From contig JALJCO010007870.1 in NCBI GenBank assembly GCA_023101725.1, positions 1 through 64,000 of the forward strand: DNA of 64,000 bases. The letters run 5' to 3'. The stretch comes from Atherinomorus stipes (lineage: Eukaryota; Chordata; Actinopteri; Atheriniformes; Atherinidae). This document shows positions 15,661 through 30,012 of this stretch, piece after piece; the stretch's first letter is position 1; each line of letters begins with the position of its first letter. The notes beneath the pieces are model-generated. The model did not search any database. It was not told where the DNA came from and worked only from the letters and a program-made list of their open reading frames with translations. The position numbers and the translations under genes are program-made.

Positions 15661-18600
15661 CAAAACAAGGGAAAGGGCTAAAATAATATAGAAAATGGGA
15701 TGATTCCCCCCAGTTGTGTCACCTAAATTCCCTTACCTGAGACTCTGGATAGTTTTAATGAGTACATCCTTTTTGGTCATAGAAAAAACTTTTACTGCTA
15801 GAAATGGTAACAATCTCAGAATAAACTGTGAGAATTGACACAACAAGTAATACTCTGCAGGTCTGATCTGTCTGCACCAGGCTGGAGGCGGTTATCAGAA
15901 GATCCCGCAGATAAAACAACCAACATAATGTGTTCATGTAATCATGGTTAAATTCTTTTCTCTCTGCAGTTTGACTTTTTAGAGCATAAAAATTACATCT
16001 AAAAGAATTTAATTGTCTTTTTAACCTGCCAAACTGACTAAACGGACCTTTATTGATTTTTTTTCCTTTCAGTACATTCTAGATATAAAAATCAAACTCC
16101 ACTCATCTAAGAAACTGATCTCCCTTTCTCTTGTTAAGCTTAACTAACAACTGTTTAATTTCTTATAATATTACTATGGTTAGATGATGGTTATTTGTAA
16201 GAAATTTGTACAAGAAGAGATTGGAGAACATGTTAAATTGTCACTGTATGTTGAACACATTATATTAGGCTCTGAAAGGTGTCTGCACTGATGCAATCAC
16301 ATTTCTTTATTTGCAGTTAAATGTCTCCAGCAATGATTGGATTTGATGCTGAAGTAAACACAATTTGAATTGATGCATCTCCGATGAGATCAAAAGCACC
16401 AAACCGAGGTTTTGTGCAATTTGGACATTGAAAGCAATGGGCTTTAACCATCTTGGGAAAATAGTGGTAATTGAAATGCACTCTCATTTTGCAAACTGCT
16501 GATGTGAGAAAGGTAATAAGTGGAGAATCAAATGGTTCTTACCATCTTCCTGTCTCTTTCATTTATGTCCTGTTATCATCAAGAGACAGCTATTGCTTAG
16601 TTATTGCTTTGCAGCATCCCCAGCAGAACCCTTGTTTAAAAGGAAGAAATATTCCCTTATTCTCAAACAGGGAGGTCACATCTCACTGATCAGATTTAAA
16701 TGGATGCAAAATGAAGAATTGGACAACAATATGAATTCTGCCTCTCTCTTTCCACCAAAGCACCACAGAGATGCTGTTCTGACAGTACCAATACATTATT
16801 AGTAAAACATCCAAACCACTTACACTCAAAACACAGTGACAGTCTTTTACCCTCGTCCACACAGACAATACCAACAAACCCCTTGCACAGGTAAGTATTT
16901 TAGAGTTTTGACGATTTGAATAACCACCAGAAATTTTGAATCACATTCAAAAATAATTTACCCTTGTGAAAACTGTTTTGTCAGTTTTCTCTGGGGGGGC
17001 GTTCAGATTCAGAGTGCTTATTTGACAGAGCACACATGTAAGATTCATATAATCAGACTGGTGATGATTTGTACTGATGACAAGACAGAGTGTCTTTTTC
17101 TGTTTCTCTGTAGTGATACTGTTGAAGAGTGGAAATGATGGAACATGCCGTGGGAGGGAAAAGGCCAGTTATAGCCTCTGGGCTACTTTATGGTTCCTTA
17201 AAATGGACTTTCTGATCAACACAAACACAGATGATATAATCTGTGACTAAGTGAGGAAACTTCTCTTTAGGCTCACTGATTATTTTATCCAAATGATACA
17301 CATGCCACTCATCCTTTACAAGTTTAGCATTTAGCTGTTGCTTCCACATTCTAAAAGTGATTGATTATCAGGGCAGCAGTAACAATCCCTGGTTTTACCA
17401 ATCAGCGAGAGTATACAGACAGAAGTTTCAGTCCTCTCTCTTCACTGTGAATATCATAGCACACACTCTGAAAACCCAGTGTTTTCATCACATCACAGAC
17501 GTATTAGCAGGGGTATTTCTAAAGACCCCAGGCTTCTGAAAAGACAAGCTGCTCTGCTCAGCACTGCATGCGTTGTTTGTGCTTAATTCATACCCTGCAT
17601 CTGTGGTAGATTGACTCACAGGGGCTGCTTGCAGACATTTGAGTTAAAGCTGCAAAACTATTAAAAATGTATGCTCTGTATGAATACATGACCCATATTT
17701 CCCATGCAAATAAATAAATAAGCAGGGGGTTTAGAGGGGATGATGCAAATCTTTAGAAGTGGGCCACAGGATGAGCTAATGACATTATAACAATAAGGAG
17801 TCTGGATTTCACAGTGAGTGCTCAACAAGGAGAATGAGGAGATGAATCCTCCCGGTCTCATTCCTCACCTTCTCTTCCCTGCTTCTCCTATAATCAGTCT
17901 GTGCCACAATGCCGCCTGCAATATCAATGCCAGCACGGGCTGCGTCTGAATTAGCCTCTCTGGTTCAAGTGTATGTTGTGACTCACCTCTCTTTGTGCAC
18001 TGCAGGATAGAAGAGCGAATACCCTGGCTTTTATGTTCTGGTGTATTTTCCAAGAGCCCTGACACTGACACAAAGTGGGCTTTGGAGTGTTTTTCTTATT
18101 GACGCTGATGTGGCCTTTCTCCTTCATACTTTCCCGAGACTATGACCATCTATCTTATTTTTCTGCCTCCCATCCTTTCTCCTCCACCCTCATCCTATCT
18201 GCCTCCCTCTATTGTCTCAGTAGATTTCTTCTTCAGTCTGCCAGTCAGACAGTGTCACCGACCACGGCAGCGAGAATAAAAGCCACTGGATCCTTTTGCT
18301 TCATGATGAACTGATGCTGTCTGACTGAAGCAGCCTCAAAAAAAATCACTGTGAGGGAAGGAGGGGAAAAAAATGGAAAACAGAACCTGTCAGCTATCAG
18401 CTGCAGCTGATTTTTGTGAGACTTTTTTTTAGACTGAGTTGCTCTGGCTAGGCTGCAGTATTACGAGAAGTGCAACTAAAAAGCAGCAGTGCAAAAGAAG
18501 ACTAAAGGGGTTTTGAGTCAAGACATTAACATTGATTTGTCATTTAGATCTTGTACATGAAAAGGTCATCTTGTTATGTCTCACATGGTTTCTCTGTGGC

Positions 18601-21600
18601 ATTAGTTTTCAGCCCAAAATCCATCTGTAGACCACTGAAGCAGGGACACAACACTGACCCTCACTCAGTGGCAACAGAATAACCTTTTACCTCGTGTTTT
18701 CTGCAAAGGCCATCCTGTCTCTGTTTGCAACTCATAAAGGCAGCATTTCTTACGGTGTGTGTATCAGCCTATATGAGTTTCTCAATTTGTCTGTATCTAA
18801 GTTGAGGCAAGGCTGTTGGCTGTTTGCATGAAGCAGAAGAGTGTATCCATGCTGAAATGACTAATTGGGAAATATAGTGTACAGCCTCATTCAATGCACC
18901 GAGCAACTTATTCCCTTTGCATGAATAACTGCAGGTTTATGCCCCAAATACGGTGTAGCTGTGTTAAATTCAAACCCGGTGCAAGATTATGAGATTCTCT
19001 GCACAGTATTGTCTTTTTTTTTCTTTTCTTGTTTGTATTTGTTTTCTTCCCCAAGGGACTTCTTCCCAATCCTTCTGCACCTCTTCTCCAGCTACTGCCA
19101 CAAGATTGGCATCAAAAGGCCATTAAAGAGGCCTCTTCTAAATGATCTTGACAGCAAAGCCAAGGCGTGGTGATATGGGTGGACATGCAAATCAATATTT
19201 CACATCATCAGCTGCTGGTTGGTGGAGCATGGGGACAGGGCGAAGAGGTGCAGCCGATGATGTCAGGGATTTAGTCTACAAGAGAAGTCAAGGAAGTTAA
19301 TGGCATTCGTCGCTGTATTTGCTACATTTATACGATGCACAACAGATATAGGGGTAATGTTTTACAAAGGAGCGTACCTTTCGATTTCAGCACTGAATCC
19401 ACACGAAATCCCTTCGCTCTGCTGTGGCTGAGTGCACAATTTACAGAAGGATAAGTTGAAGGCTGTTGCTGGCACTAAAATATCATGTTCTTTGTTGATC
19501 CAGGCAAACGTGCTCATAACTGTTCCCAGCCTCATCACAGAGCGAAAAGATCAGTATAAACAAAGCATTAGGAAGGCATATGACTCCGATTCCCCAGGTT
19601 CTTGAATTGTACAATTTAGTTTTAAAGACCCACTAAACAGTGTCTCAACACTAGCACTGTTGATGCAGCCTGGCAGACGTTTGAACAGCAAACATGTCAT
19701 TCAGCTGTAAATTATGTTCCACGCAAGGTCACCTTGTGTAAAGGTTGGGAAGGAGGAGGAAATGAGCTGAGGGTGTAATTCATCTCTTCATGTCAGAGAT
19801 ATATATCACATGAAGGAAATCGAAGCACATGCAGTTAAACTCCGGGACAACACAAGCACAAGCATAGCACAGATGTCTGTATTTATTAGCCTGTTAAACC
19901 ATACTTTTAAAAGGTGTCGATTTCAAGTTTATAGCTATAAATTTCAACTTTAAACTTTTTTAACTGCATTGCAAATAGCAAGGGGCATTTAGTGGTTAGG
20001 TCTGTAAAGATTTGTTCATAAGGTGAAGCAATATCAACCGGTGTGAGCACAGCTTTTTAAACTAATTTATGCAGATGCAGTGCTGTATGTCATCCAGGGT
20101 TTGTAGCTGGTCTCCTCTTATTGGCACGGCTAAATCTCTGTCCTTGTGTGACTTTCAACTCCAATCCATGCTCCCCCAAGGATACATGTCTTAGCATAAT
20201 ACAGACAGCTTAGAAGCCATTGAGATGTGGTAGTCCCTCTACTCCAACAGACAGTCTTTGCCAGGCAAAAACTCACCCCCACCCCTCCCACCCCCAAAAT
20301 CACCCCCTTTGCCAGCACAGTGCCAACTCTCCGTCTCTCCAGCTTTGGCACCCTTGACCGCTCACTGTTTGATTCACACTTCCCCTCCCCCAGAACACGG
20401 GATGCAGAGAGACCCTCAACAGTTCTCACTGTTCCATCCATCCTGGATGTTGAGTTTAATGACAATAAACACCGCGCGAGTGACATTTGCTCCCAGTAAA
20501 CCATCATTATTGGATAATCATTTGATATAATTTTGCTGGGTATTGTGCCAGATATGGGTAGAAATGCAAGGTCAAATCTCTTCCTACAGTCCCCATCTGG
20601 CACTAACCCCAGTGACAGGGATGTCTGCAAGCAGGACAGGGATTCATGCTGGATGCACAATTTGTCCACTGTTTACTCTTCGGTCCATTTGCATTACAGT
20701 AGACCTGAGTGACATTACCATGAAGCCACAGTCACTGAATATTACAGCATGCTTTTCTTGGATAGCTTAGAGATCAGCCCCCAAGTTCTGCATATCATGC
20801 ATGTATGATGTCAGGAAATGTGTACGATGCAAGCAAGCCCACGTATACAGTGGGATAAAAGTATATCTGATTCACTCTCTAACTTCAGCTCCAAATCTAT
20901 GTGCAACATCTCCAACATAAGTCCTCCTTAAATATTAACCTAACCCTTCAACTTCAAAGGCATAGGTCCACATGTAGATGATGAGAAAAGCAGATTACAG
21001 CAATTCTTGCCTAAGCATCAGAGCAGAATGGACTAGGGAGAGCAGAGTATCCAGTGTAGAAAGTACACAGCAATATGTGGGTTACTCCTTTTACAAGTGC
21101 AGTAACTTGCTGGAGCCCAGCCAGAACATAGCTCATAACAAATTCATCCTTAAACTTTATTGAACAAGACATAACATTAGTGAGCTTGAGAGATGATGAT
21201 GGTGTAGGTGAATTATTTTATGCTTCGGACAGAGGTGAACGGCTCATCTGTTTCCAGTCTTAATGCCAAGGTAACCATCGCCTGGCTGTCGCTGCTCATT
21301 AACAGGACGGACAGATACAAGAGCAGAATTGATTTTCTCATCTGACCCAGAACATGAAAGTGGAAAGTAAAACTTGCTAAATTTAAAAATATTCCTCCTA
21401 CACCCATAATGGCAAGAACATAGACACTCTGAGCATATAATTTGGCTCTGAAGTGCTGAGATGAAAATTGGGAATATTATGCTACATATTATATTCATTT
21501 ATGGGTTCATGATTTTATGTTGGCAGCAGTTCAGACAGCTGAAAGAAGTGTCTTCTGTGGGATACTAGAGCTCCCTTTGGTGTCAACTATGGGCTTAGTA

Positions 21601-24600
21601 TCTTTACAAACCTTTTCCGTGCACAAAAATACAATGATTATAAGGGAAAAATCCAAAAGACAAAACAGGACCTGTTTGAAGAAGAAAAAGAACCCCGCCT
21701 TCTTCCACTCGGGCATCTTGAATAATGCTGAAAATAACTTGTTATCCATCTGTAAATTAGTAAAGACATGCTGCAAATTTCACCCATCTGAGCAGATTAT
21801 CAAGATACAACGCTGTGAAAATTGCTTACTGAAATACACAGTTGTTCATGATAAATGCTTCCAAGAAAATCCAGAGATCTCATCGGCTTTCGAGCCTTTT
21901 ATGCTATTCCAGCATCTCTGTTTTCATTTTTAAAAGATCAGCTTATTAGAGAATGCAAATGATCCCAGTTTATGTCTGGATGTGTTCATGTGAGACTCAA
22001 TTATAAAAAAGAGATGTGCTTTCTCCTACCTTTTGGTTACATAAGCACAGCAGGGTTCCTCAACCCTGCCAATGAGTTGCAAGTATATAGTCACACCTGA
22101 TGAAGAACAGAATGACCTGATTTTCTGTATCTCCAGAGACATCTGTGCAGATGAAGGAGCATGGTGCATCAGGCCGCCACTTCCCTTCTTCAACCTGCCA
22201 TGGCATCAATCCTACCTTTAGACTACTCTCCATAGGGAGTGAATCAGAGAAGGTACTGTGGTTTAACCTACTCTGTCATTATATTTTGAGGCTATCTGCA
22301 AACATATTTCCTCCGTCCTTATATTTTGTCATTCTTTCTCCCTTTCCTCCTTGGATCAAGTCTTTCTCTTTCCTACCTCTCATACTGACTTTCTCCCCGC
22401 CTCTCCCTCTCTTTTTTATCTCTCCTTGCTCCTTCCCCTTGTTTTGGTAGCGCAGCAGCTCTTGGAGCATGGGGACTATGATTAGGACAGAAGAGAACTG
22501 GCTGTAAGACAGAGACAAACTCAGAACTGGGTCATCATTGTTTCTGTGTGAGGGCCTGCTCTGCACATGAAAAGCTTGAAGACAAGAAGAGAAAATGACG
22601 CTCAGTACAGGACTGGGGAGCCCTAGACATTTCTGGGCTACAGAAATACTCCTGCAAAGGAAGAATTAGAACTGCATGGCAGGATTTATGTAACATGAGC
22701 TGAATAAAACATGCTGCTGGCCTGCTTCTCTCTCTCTCTCAAACCTTTAAGTTAGTAATCAATTAGCTGGCTTTAACTGTAGCACAGTGCTGTGATGGTG
22801 AAGCACAAAATGAGGAAAACCTTTGTTTTCTCAGAGAAATAGATTTTTTTTTTACTCATCGTCTGTTTTTTTTGCTCTTGCAGGCTATATCTCTCTTCCC
22901 TCCTCCATTCTCTCTGCTTTCATTTCTCTATGTCTACCACCCCTTTAGCAGACAGTCTGACAGCGTCTGTCCCACTGGCCAAGCATTCAGCACTCATCAT
23001 GCGCATCATTTCCTCTCATCATTCCCCCCGGTGTGCTTCTTCCATCTCCTCTGGCCTGTTCACTCACCATCAAACACTCCACATGCACCCTTATATTCGT
23101 GTGTATGGGTGTGCTTATGTCTCAGAGCTTTGTGAATAGGGATATTAGTGCTTAAAGTGTGTGCATTTGTGCAATGTAACACTACATGTACTGTAGATGG
23201 TGGTATCAGTTTGAAACAGTCACCTGGGGAGAAAAATCTACTTTGTAACATCTTCACAGCATTTATTTTTTTTATTCGGTTCATGCATCATGTGTTGGAA
23301 GCAACAAGTATCCAGCTGCAGATGTCTTCCATCAAAATGTCATATATAGTCTAGTATGGTACTGCTGTCACTTATTTCAGTGTGTTCTCAAATAAAAAGA
23401 CAGATAGCGACGTCTCAGCCCCTCCATTAAACAGCTGTCCTTCAAAGATAATTTAGCTGAACAGAAAGATGAAGAGCCTTTATGTTGCATGTGACAGTCA
23501 TATCTTTGGAGAGCCTGCATCAAATGAAAAATTTCACATGCATATATTGTTCTTGTCTTCAACTTGATGATTTTCTGTTGCTTGTGTCAAACCTTTATTG
23601 CAAATGAGAATCAGCAGCGCCTTGGCCTACTTTCCAAACCATCGAGGAGCAAATAATCAGCCCCGGCTAAGGATTTGCTTGGCAGCTTTTCAAACTGGGA
23701 TGTTTGTGAAGCATCTTTATGTGCAAGTGTTGAGTATCACTGAGAGACCGTCGGAGAGAGTGGATGATGTTTCCTGCAGCTCACAGGAGATATATTGAGA
23801 CATCTACTGCCATCTAGAGCTTAATGTTGGTTTGTTCAAGAGAGACTGTCAAGTCTTTGGTAAAGATTTAGAATTTTGTTCAAAATAACATTTGTGTGTT
23901 TACACATAATAAAATAGCTCTCATTGTATTTCTACATATATAGTACGTGTATTTACATATGCATGAATTCTCAGTGAAATTAAGTTACATGTTTGATATT
24001 TAAATGTTAAGATATGAGGCTGATTGCTACAAGATGAAAATGAATATCAGATCTATACTTTGGATTTCCTCTTTTCTTGTCTCTTTCCTGTTTTGACAAG
24101 CCCACCCCACACAACACAGAAATAATGCCAGAGCAGTTCCCACTGCCAGAAATTGCCTGGAGCTCTATAAATGAACTATTTGTTGTTCAGAGTGTGGGAA
24201 GATATTTCTTTTTTATTATACAAGTAAACCAAAAGCCAGCTATCAAAAGAAAAGAGAAAGCCATAGCTCATCAAAGGTTTAAAACTCTTTTGATCTATTA
24301 TCCACCTCATTTTTTTTCATTTGATTTCTTCCTCTTGTTATGAATTTCTTTTCCTTTGTAGTCTGCACTGCGCTTCCACCACTCAATTCAGAATACCCCG
24401 GCTACTCATCGCTGATTGGGTTTCATAATGATTTTTCCCATCACTATTTTCATCTTGCTTTAATTAAACCTTTTATTGGACAGAGACACAGGCCATTATG
24501 CTCTCTATATTTCAGAAAATAGATTGAAAAAAATGACTAATACCTTATGCTGACCTTTCTGAATTGCTGCCTGCTGGCGAGGCTATGCACAGCGATTTCA

Positions 24601-27600
24601 CCAACGTATTTATCTCTTCCAAAGCACACCTCAGACTTAATCCTAATGGTCTTTTCATTATCCCTTTAACTGAGCAGCGCAAAGAGTGTTTAAGTGTCTC
24701 TCAGCAGCTTTCGAAGAGTTGCCTGATGTAGGTTTCTGCCTACACATATTAATTTAGGATAGTTAAACCCACATTAAGCTCAAAGAGTAGTCATAAATCA
24801 TTCACATTCAACTCATTTTATTTCACATTTTGACTGTGTTGAATAGTAGCTAAATAACCTGAAAAACCTGAAATAGGAGCCTGGTTCACATTCAGAAATT
24901 GGATCACTGGGAAGGAGGGAACACAATGTAATGACCAGATTTTACGAATCTCACTAATTTTGCTGTAAAATAATGTCTGATTTCTTGATTAAAAGGTTAT
25001 TGAGCTGTTAACATGCATGTTCTCTCTAATTTATATATTTATTTATCTAAAGAAAACAATAAAACAGTAAAAAAAAAAAAAATTTAGTTCAAATATTTAC
25101 CTACATTTATGAGGAATTTGGACACAAAATCAACTTAGACAAACTATTTTAAATCAGCAATCAATAATCTTGTGATTTTTTTTTTTTTTTTTTGGCAGGA
25201 CCTGTTTGTTCATCAAAACAAGAATAATGTGCACGTGTTTTGCACTTCACAAATCCACCAGATTACATCCCTGATTGCAGTTTAAAGTGTGTTTCCTTGT
25301 CTTGGGTGTTCACTAAGACATGGAGGATAATTGCTATACATTGCCAGCTCTGTGTGAATAATAGGATCTAATCAGAATCGCTTCATAATCAGTCCCGAGA
25401 GGCATTCATTTCTGCGCAGCAACCCAAGTTGCTGCAATTGGAGGGGGAACACGATTTATGAAACAGCCAGTAGATGGCAGTGCCTCCTCAGCCTCTCTGA
25501 AGCAGAGATGAGTGGAGCCAGAATATGCCAAGTGCAAAGGTCAGATAACAATGCAATGTTGATCGGGAGAGGGTCGACTTATAAATATCTCCGGGGACTC
25601 TCTCGAGTAGCCAGAGCAGCTACTTAGTATGAGATTTACCAGAGGAAAAGGGAGAAGTTCCATTTCCACCTCAGCTAAATGAAATCAAAAGCCCTCAGGA
25701 TTTGACTCTGACCTTCCCAGCCCTCACTCATGAGTGATTACTGAAAAATGAAGGGCTAGAGGTTGTAGAGCTCTATTAACTACATAATGCTGTGTAGCAC
25801 AAAGAACATGAACATCTGACTGCGAAATGCAATAGTAATTATTGTCTTATTAACATCTTACTGTAATTAGGTCTCATGGAGCAGGAAGACAATCACAACA
25901 CAGAAAAAAGGTTATTAAAAAACAAGAATGAAATGTTTCTGCAGTATAATGTAGGGCTAAATGCCAACCTAGTTTGTTTAACAGTTAGTGAAGTGGAATT
26001 CCTTTGGTTCCTGGTTGCTTCAGACCTGTATGCATTTTATTGGCTTGTGTGGGATTTGGGCAGGAAACCAGAGCTAATGCCCCCTCTCCCACTTCAAACG
26101 GATGCCAGGCACCCTTAAATGTCATGGGGTGGTTAGAGAGCTGAAGGAGGTGGGAAGGAGGGGGATTGAAGAGTGAAAAGCCGTGGCTCGCAGGGTGAAA
26201 GGGAGAAATCCAGCCACATTGGACTCTCCTCTGAGCTTATCAGTGTTCCCTGGATGTAGCTTTACTGAGGCCGTTAAGCCAAACCAGATGCAGTTTAAGT
26301 TGCTCTGTGCCACTACGTGTCAGGTACAGAGCTGGGTCAACCTTAGGCGCCTCGGTAGTATGGGAAGATGCTGCTGTACCATTCAAACTCACTGCAGATG
26401 TTTCTGACTTTGGTTCCTCAGTTTTTCTTCTTGACTTCACAGCTTCTTTGAAAAATGTAGGTTTCATGGTCAGTTCAAGTTCCCGCTGATAGATTTCTGC
26501 TTTTTAGATTGACAACATGCAGCAGTTTATAGCTGAAATATCACAGTCTGCAAGTGTGTTCTGGGGTGTGTTGGTCACTGGGAATCCCATAGTGCCTTTC
26601 TACTTTTGCCAGCAGTAGTGTTTATAGGATTTTGTCTCATTTTCTCCAGTGTTAATTTATTTCCACGAAGGCAGCCATGACACATTCTCTCCTTCTTTTC
26701 TGTCTCTGTGTGGCTTAGTTTTACTGAGCTATGAATTTCTCTCCATGTCTCTCTGCACTTTGTGGAAGAATAGACCAGACTGACCTGGGTTGCTTCTGCA
26801 TTGTTGTTTTGACACTGTGCGTGATCATCATTGTTAATTTCTTCCCTTCTCTTCCTCTTTCTGTCTCCGCTTCCTTTCCTTCAGTGTGTCTGTGAAGCTG
26901 TACGTGTCTACACCCTGCTATTGCACTCTTCTGTGGCTTTGGATCACTTTTTATTGTATTGTTACACTTTTTGAGGTATGTCATTATGGTTCATCTATGT
27001 CAGTGGGTAGATGAACATGTTGTGGCGTGGTCAAATTCAATTTCCCATGCCTGTGACTAAGTTTCTCAAATCTCCAACGTGCCAGCGTCACACTCCTCCC
27101 TCCCTGTGGTTCTGTTTGGCAAGCAGAAAATGCCATCTCTCTCATCATCAGGATTATACGACGCTCATTTGGCTTTGATTACAAAACCATTAAGACGCAA
27201 ATGCATTGGTGACTGACCTGTGACCTTTCTCATCATGTGACAAGCAAAACTGGTCTCATCACTTTTCCTCTCAGGCTCTTTGGACCCCAGGGGTCTGGGT
27301 CAGGGTTTGGTAGTGTTTGTGCTGTCTTTCTGTCAGACGTGCATGATCCACTGCCACTTAACGAGGGAGAACAAGGCTGATAAATGAGGCATTTCCGGGC
27401 CCAAGGGTTTATTCCTATACCACGCAGGGGATTACATTACATCTTACAAAGAGGATATTTGAGTCATTTTTTGGAAATATTCTGCTCTGAGCACTGTTCA
27501 AGACCATCTTTGTGTTAAATCCGTAGAAGGGGGGCTAGCGAATACAAAGCTTTTTGATGTTTGGTTACATTACATCATATATTTTCAGACTGGGTTTATC

Positions 27601-28000
27601 TTGATATAAAAACAGGTGAAGATTGCTCATCAAGCATACATTTTTACACCCCCAGGAATTATTCTGCTGCATGGGAAATAAAGAAAGAAAAGCTTATCAC
27701 TTTTCCGTTGGAGCAAAGTTCTGTCAGGCTCTGTCTTTCTTCTTTGACTTTTCATTCTCCCCTATTTCCGAAAGATTGTGTAAAGGAAAAAGGGGTTAAA
27801 AGAAATGAGCGAGGTTTTTGTGTTATTTGGATTTTCTGGGCATCACTCTGCACGTACATTATAACAGAAACGATTACTCATCTCTAACCATCAAAAAAGT
27901 TATGTCCGTTGCTACCTGACTTTCCTGACTAAAGGGCAGTTGCTGACAATATAAGACAAATATTTTTGATGCATTATGAACACATTCACATATGGAGATG
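15660..28000. other. Long gene-free region (about 12 kb)
   Basis: No exon chain could be built on either strand. Several complex non-repetitive stretches (about 19000-19260, 20200-20720, 24340-24520, 25390-25640) could be conserved regulatory DNA, but conservation cannot be judged from one sequence. T runs occur at 22842-22852 and 25176-25193. The 179-codon minus frame at 20130-20669 starts with GTG, has no splice support and resembles no family. Confidence 0.4.
26240..26467 (-). other. Possible orphan exon or short ORF
   Basis: An ATG-initiated minus frame with protein-like composition: MKPTFFKEAVKSRRK, then a Ser/Thr/Glu-rich part and LYLTRSGTEQLKLH. No convincing donor, acceptor or partner exon was found nearby and no family is recognised. 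It may be chance. Confidence 0.15.
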
Positions 28001-28094
28001 ATTAACAAACAAAACATTACTGTAGATACTACTTTACATTACTGGTTATTTACTAAGTCCCATAAGTTGCCTTTTTTAATTTCTCCTCTCCTTG

Positions 28095-28326
28095 TCAGAT
28101 GGCCATCACCTTTCGCTGTGGAGGAGTTTCCTTTGCGACTACGCTCCTTTCTGGGAGTGTTTGCACAGGGTCGGGGTTGGCCTTGTGCTGCAGGAACAGA
28201 GGGGAGGCCAGGGAGGACGGGGGCTGGCGAAGAACAACAACTTGAGCACAGGGTCCCTGCTGCAGGAGGTTCATCAGCTCTTCAAGTGTAGAGTTGAGCA
28301 CTGGTACACCATTCACCTCCACCAGC
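28095..28326 (-). CDS. Coding exon 15: second half of the PDZ domain, stop codon
   Basis: 232 bp from acceptor cctcttag to a TGA at 28095-28097. It encodes LVEVNGVPV (the conserved L-x-x-V-NG core), the alpha-2 helix [10 protein letters not shown], the last strand AQVVVLRQ, and a 35-residue proline-rich tail ending VMAI. No strong polyadenylation signal was seen; the nearest ATTAAA match (28075-28080) is probably too close to the stop. Confidence 0.85.
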
Positions 28327-29945
28327 CTAAGAGGCCAATTAAACACACATAGACAAATAAATGTCAAAGAAAACATGCAGACAGAGTTTTAGAAAAAAAT
28401 ATCTTCTCTGCAGGTAAGCCAAATCACTGATCATTAAGTACTAAAAACATCCCTTAAATAAAGATCTCATTAACAATTTCTTGCATTAGTTTTATCTACC
28501 CAGACACAATAGCATCCCCTGTCTTCTGTTATCAGCTGTGTGAAGTGGCAAAGATGCTGATGAGCCTGAAAGAAACTTTTTAGCTTCTGTGCTTCAGCTT
28601 ATTTCATGGCAGGATTGTTTCTAAAAGCCATGTCAACAGTCCTGGATGTGAGCACATGTGTGTGTGAATGTTTCTGAGTTTTAGCGTGCTGTGTTTCTAA
28701 GAATGTACTTGCTGTAATTCCATAATTGCTTAATTATATGAGCTCCTTTTATCTGCTCCTTTTCACTCTCTTCTGCATCCAAGTATCACATTACCCTATT
28801 GCTTGTTTTGGGGCCAATATCTGATGAGTTTCCATAGATACCCAACATAGAGAATTAAAGTGATGAAAGAACTGGATGTGATGAGTCTGGTATTGAACAC
28901 AGCTCTCACCAGCTAGGGGGCATCTGTGAACACTTATGCCAGTAAACCTGGGTTGACCGCTTGGTCGGAAACCCCACTGGAAGTGTTTTCCTGTTACCTG
29001 TCGCCCACACATAGATGAGAGTTGTCCACCTTGAGCACCTCTAGTCCGCCATCTTCTCTGTGGTGACATGTAAAGCCATAAAGACCGTCGGGACTCTGGT
29101 TCTCCTGCAGGACCATCAGCATGGCAGGAGACTGTGGCGACACCAGCTGGCTCAGGCTACCAACCACTAAAGTATTTTTTTTAACTTTCTCCTGAGGGGA
29201 GACAAAGCAAAAACTCACATGTACATTCACAAAAACAAGGATCCAAACAGCTCCAAACAGGTAAATGAATAAATGAATTCATTTTAGATTACGATTTTTT
29301 TGCTTGATTGATTTGATTTTTAAAATTAAATGGCTGCATTTTATGATTTTCTTATAACCAAATCTCACTCATAGTAAATCTGCTGTCAGTTAAAGAATAA
29401 CTTTCTTTTTTTTTCAACCTGGACCTTATTTTTAGGAATTCATACATGCATTTACTCACCGGTAAAATTTCTGTGACCTAATCTGAATATCTTCCAAAGG
29501 AGTCAAAGCGATACAGAAATTTTACAAGTGAGTAAATGCATGTATAAACGACTAGAAATAAGGTCCAGGTTGAAAAAAAGTTATCCTGTAAATTAAGAGT
29601 ATTTCAATATTTACTCTCTTTTCTGATGAGTTAAGTCTGGGTTAAGTCACACCTAAATGGGATAGTTTACTTAATTTAGCATAAAACTTTGCATAATGCT
29701 GAAAATAGAAGTGCAATCAACTGTAGTGGACAGGTAGGAACATCTTTATTGAGTTAAATGATGTCGACAGATCCCAGCGAAGAAGGGTTTATTTAATCTT
29801 CTTAAAATATATTTCACTCTCCCTTCTTTCAGACTGGTTGTAGATGTTCATTTTACCTTGACATATTTCAACAATTGAAACGTGACAGTTTGAAAGACAG
29901 TTTCCCTTGAAGTTTTTCTCTGGGGTAAAATATAGTATTAAAGTA

Positions 29946-30012
<67 letters not shown>

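Noticed and set aside
20130..20669. 179-codon minus-strand open frame
   Set aside because: It starts with GTG, not ATG, resembles no family, has no splice context and lies in unique intergenic DNA. Chance is more likely.
29460..29470. 11-nt microexon suggested by an acceptor ctgtgac and donor actcac on the minus strand
   Set aside because: The sites fall inside the arm of the fold-back repeat, and 11 nt would break the reading frame.
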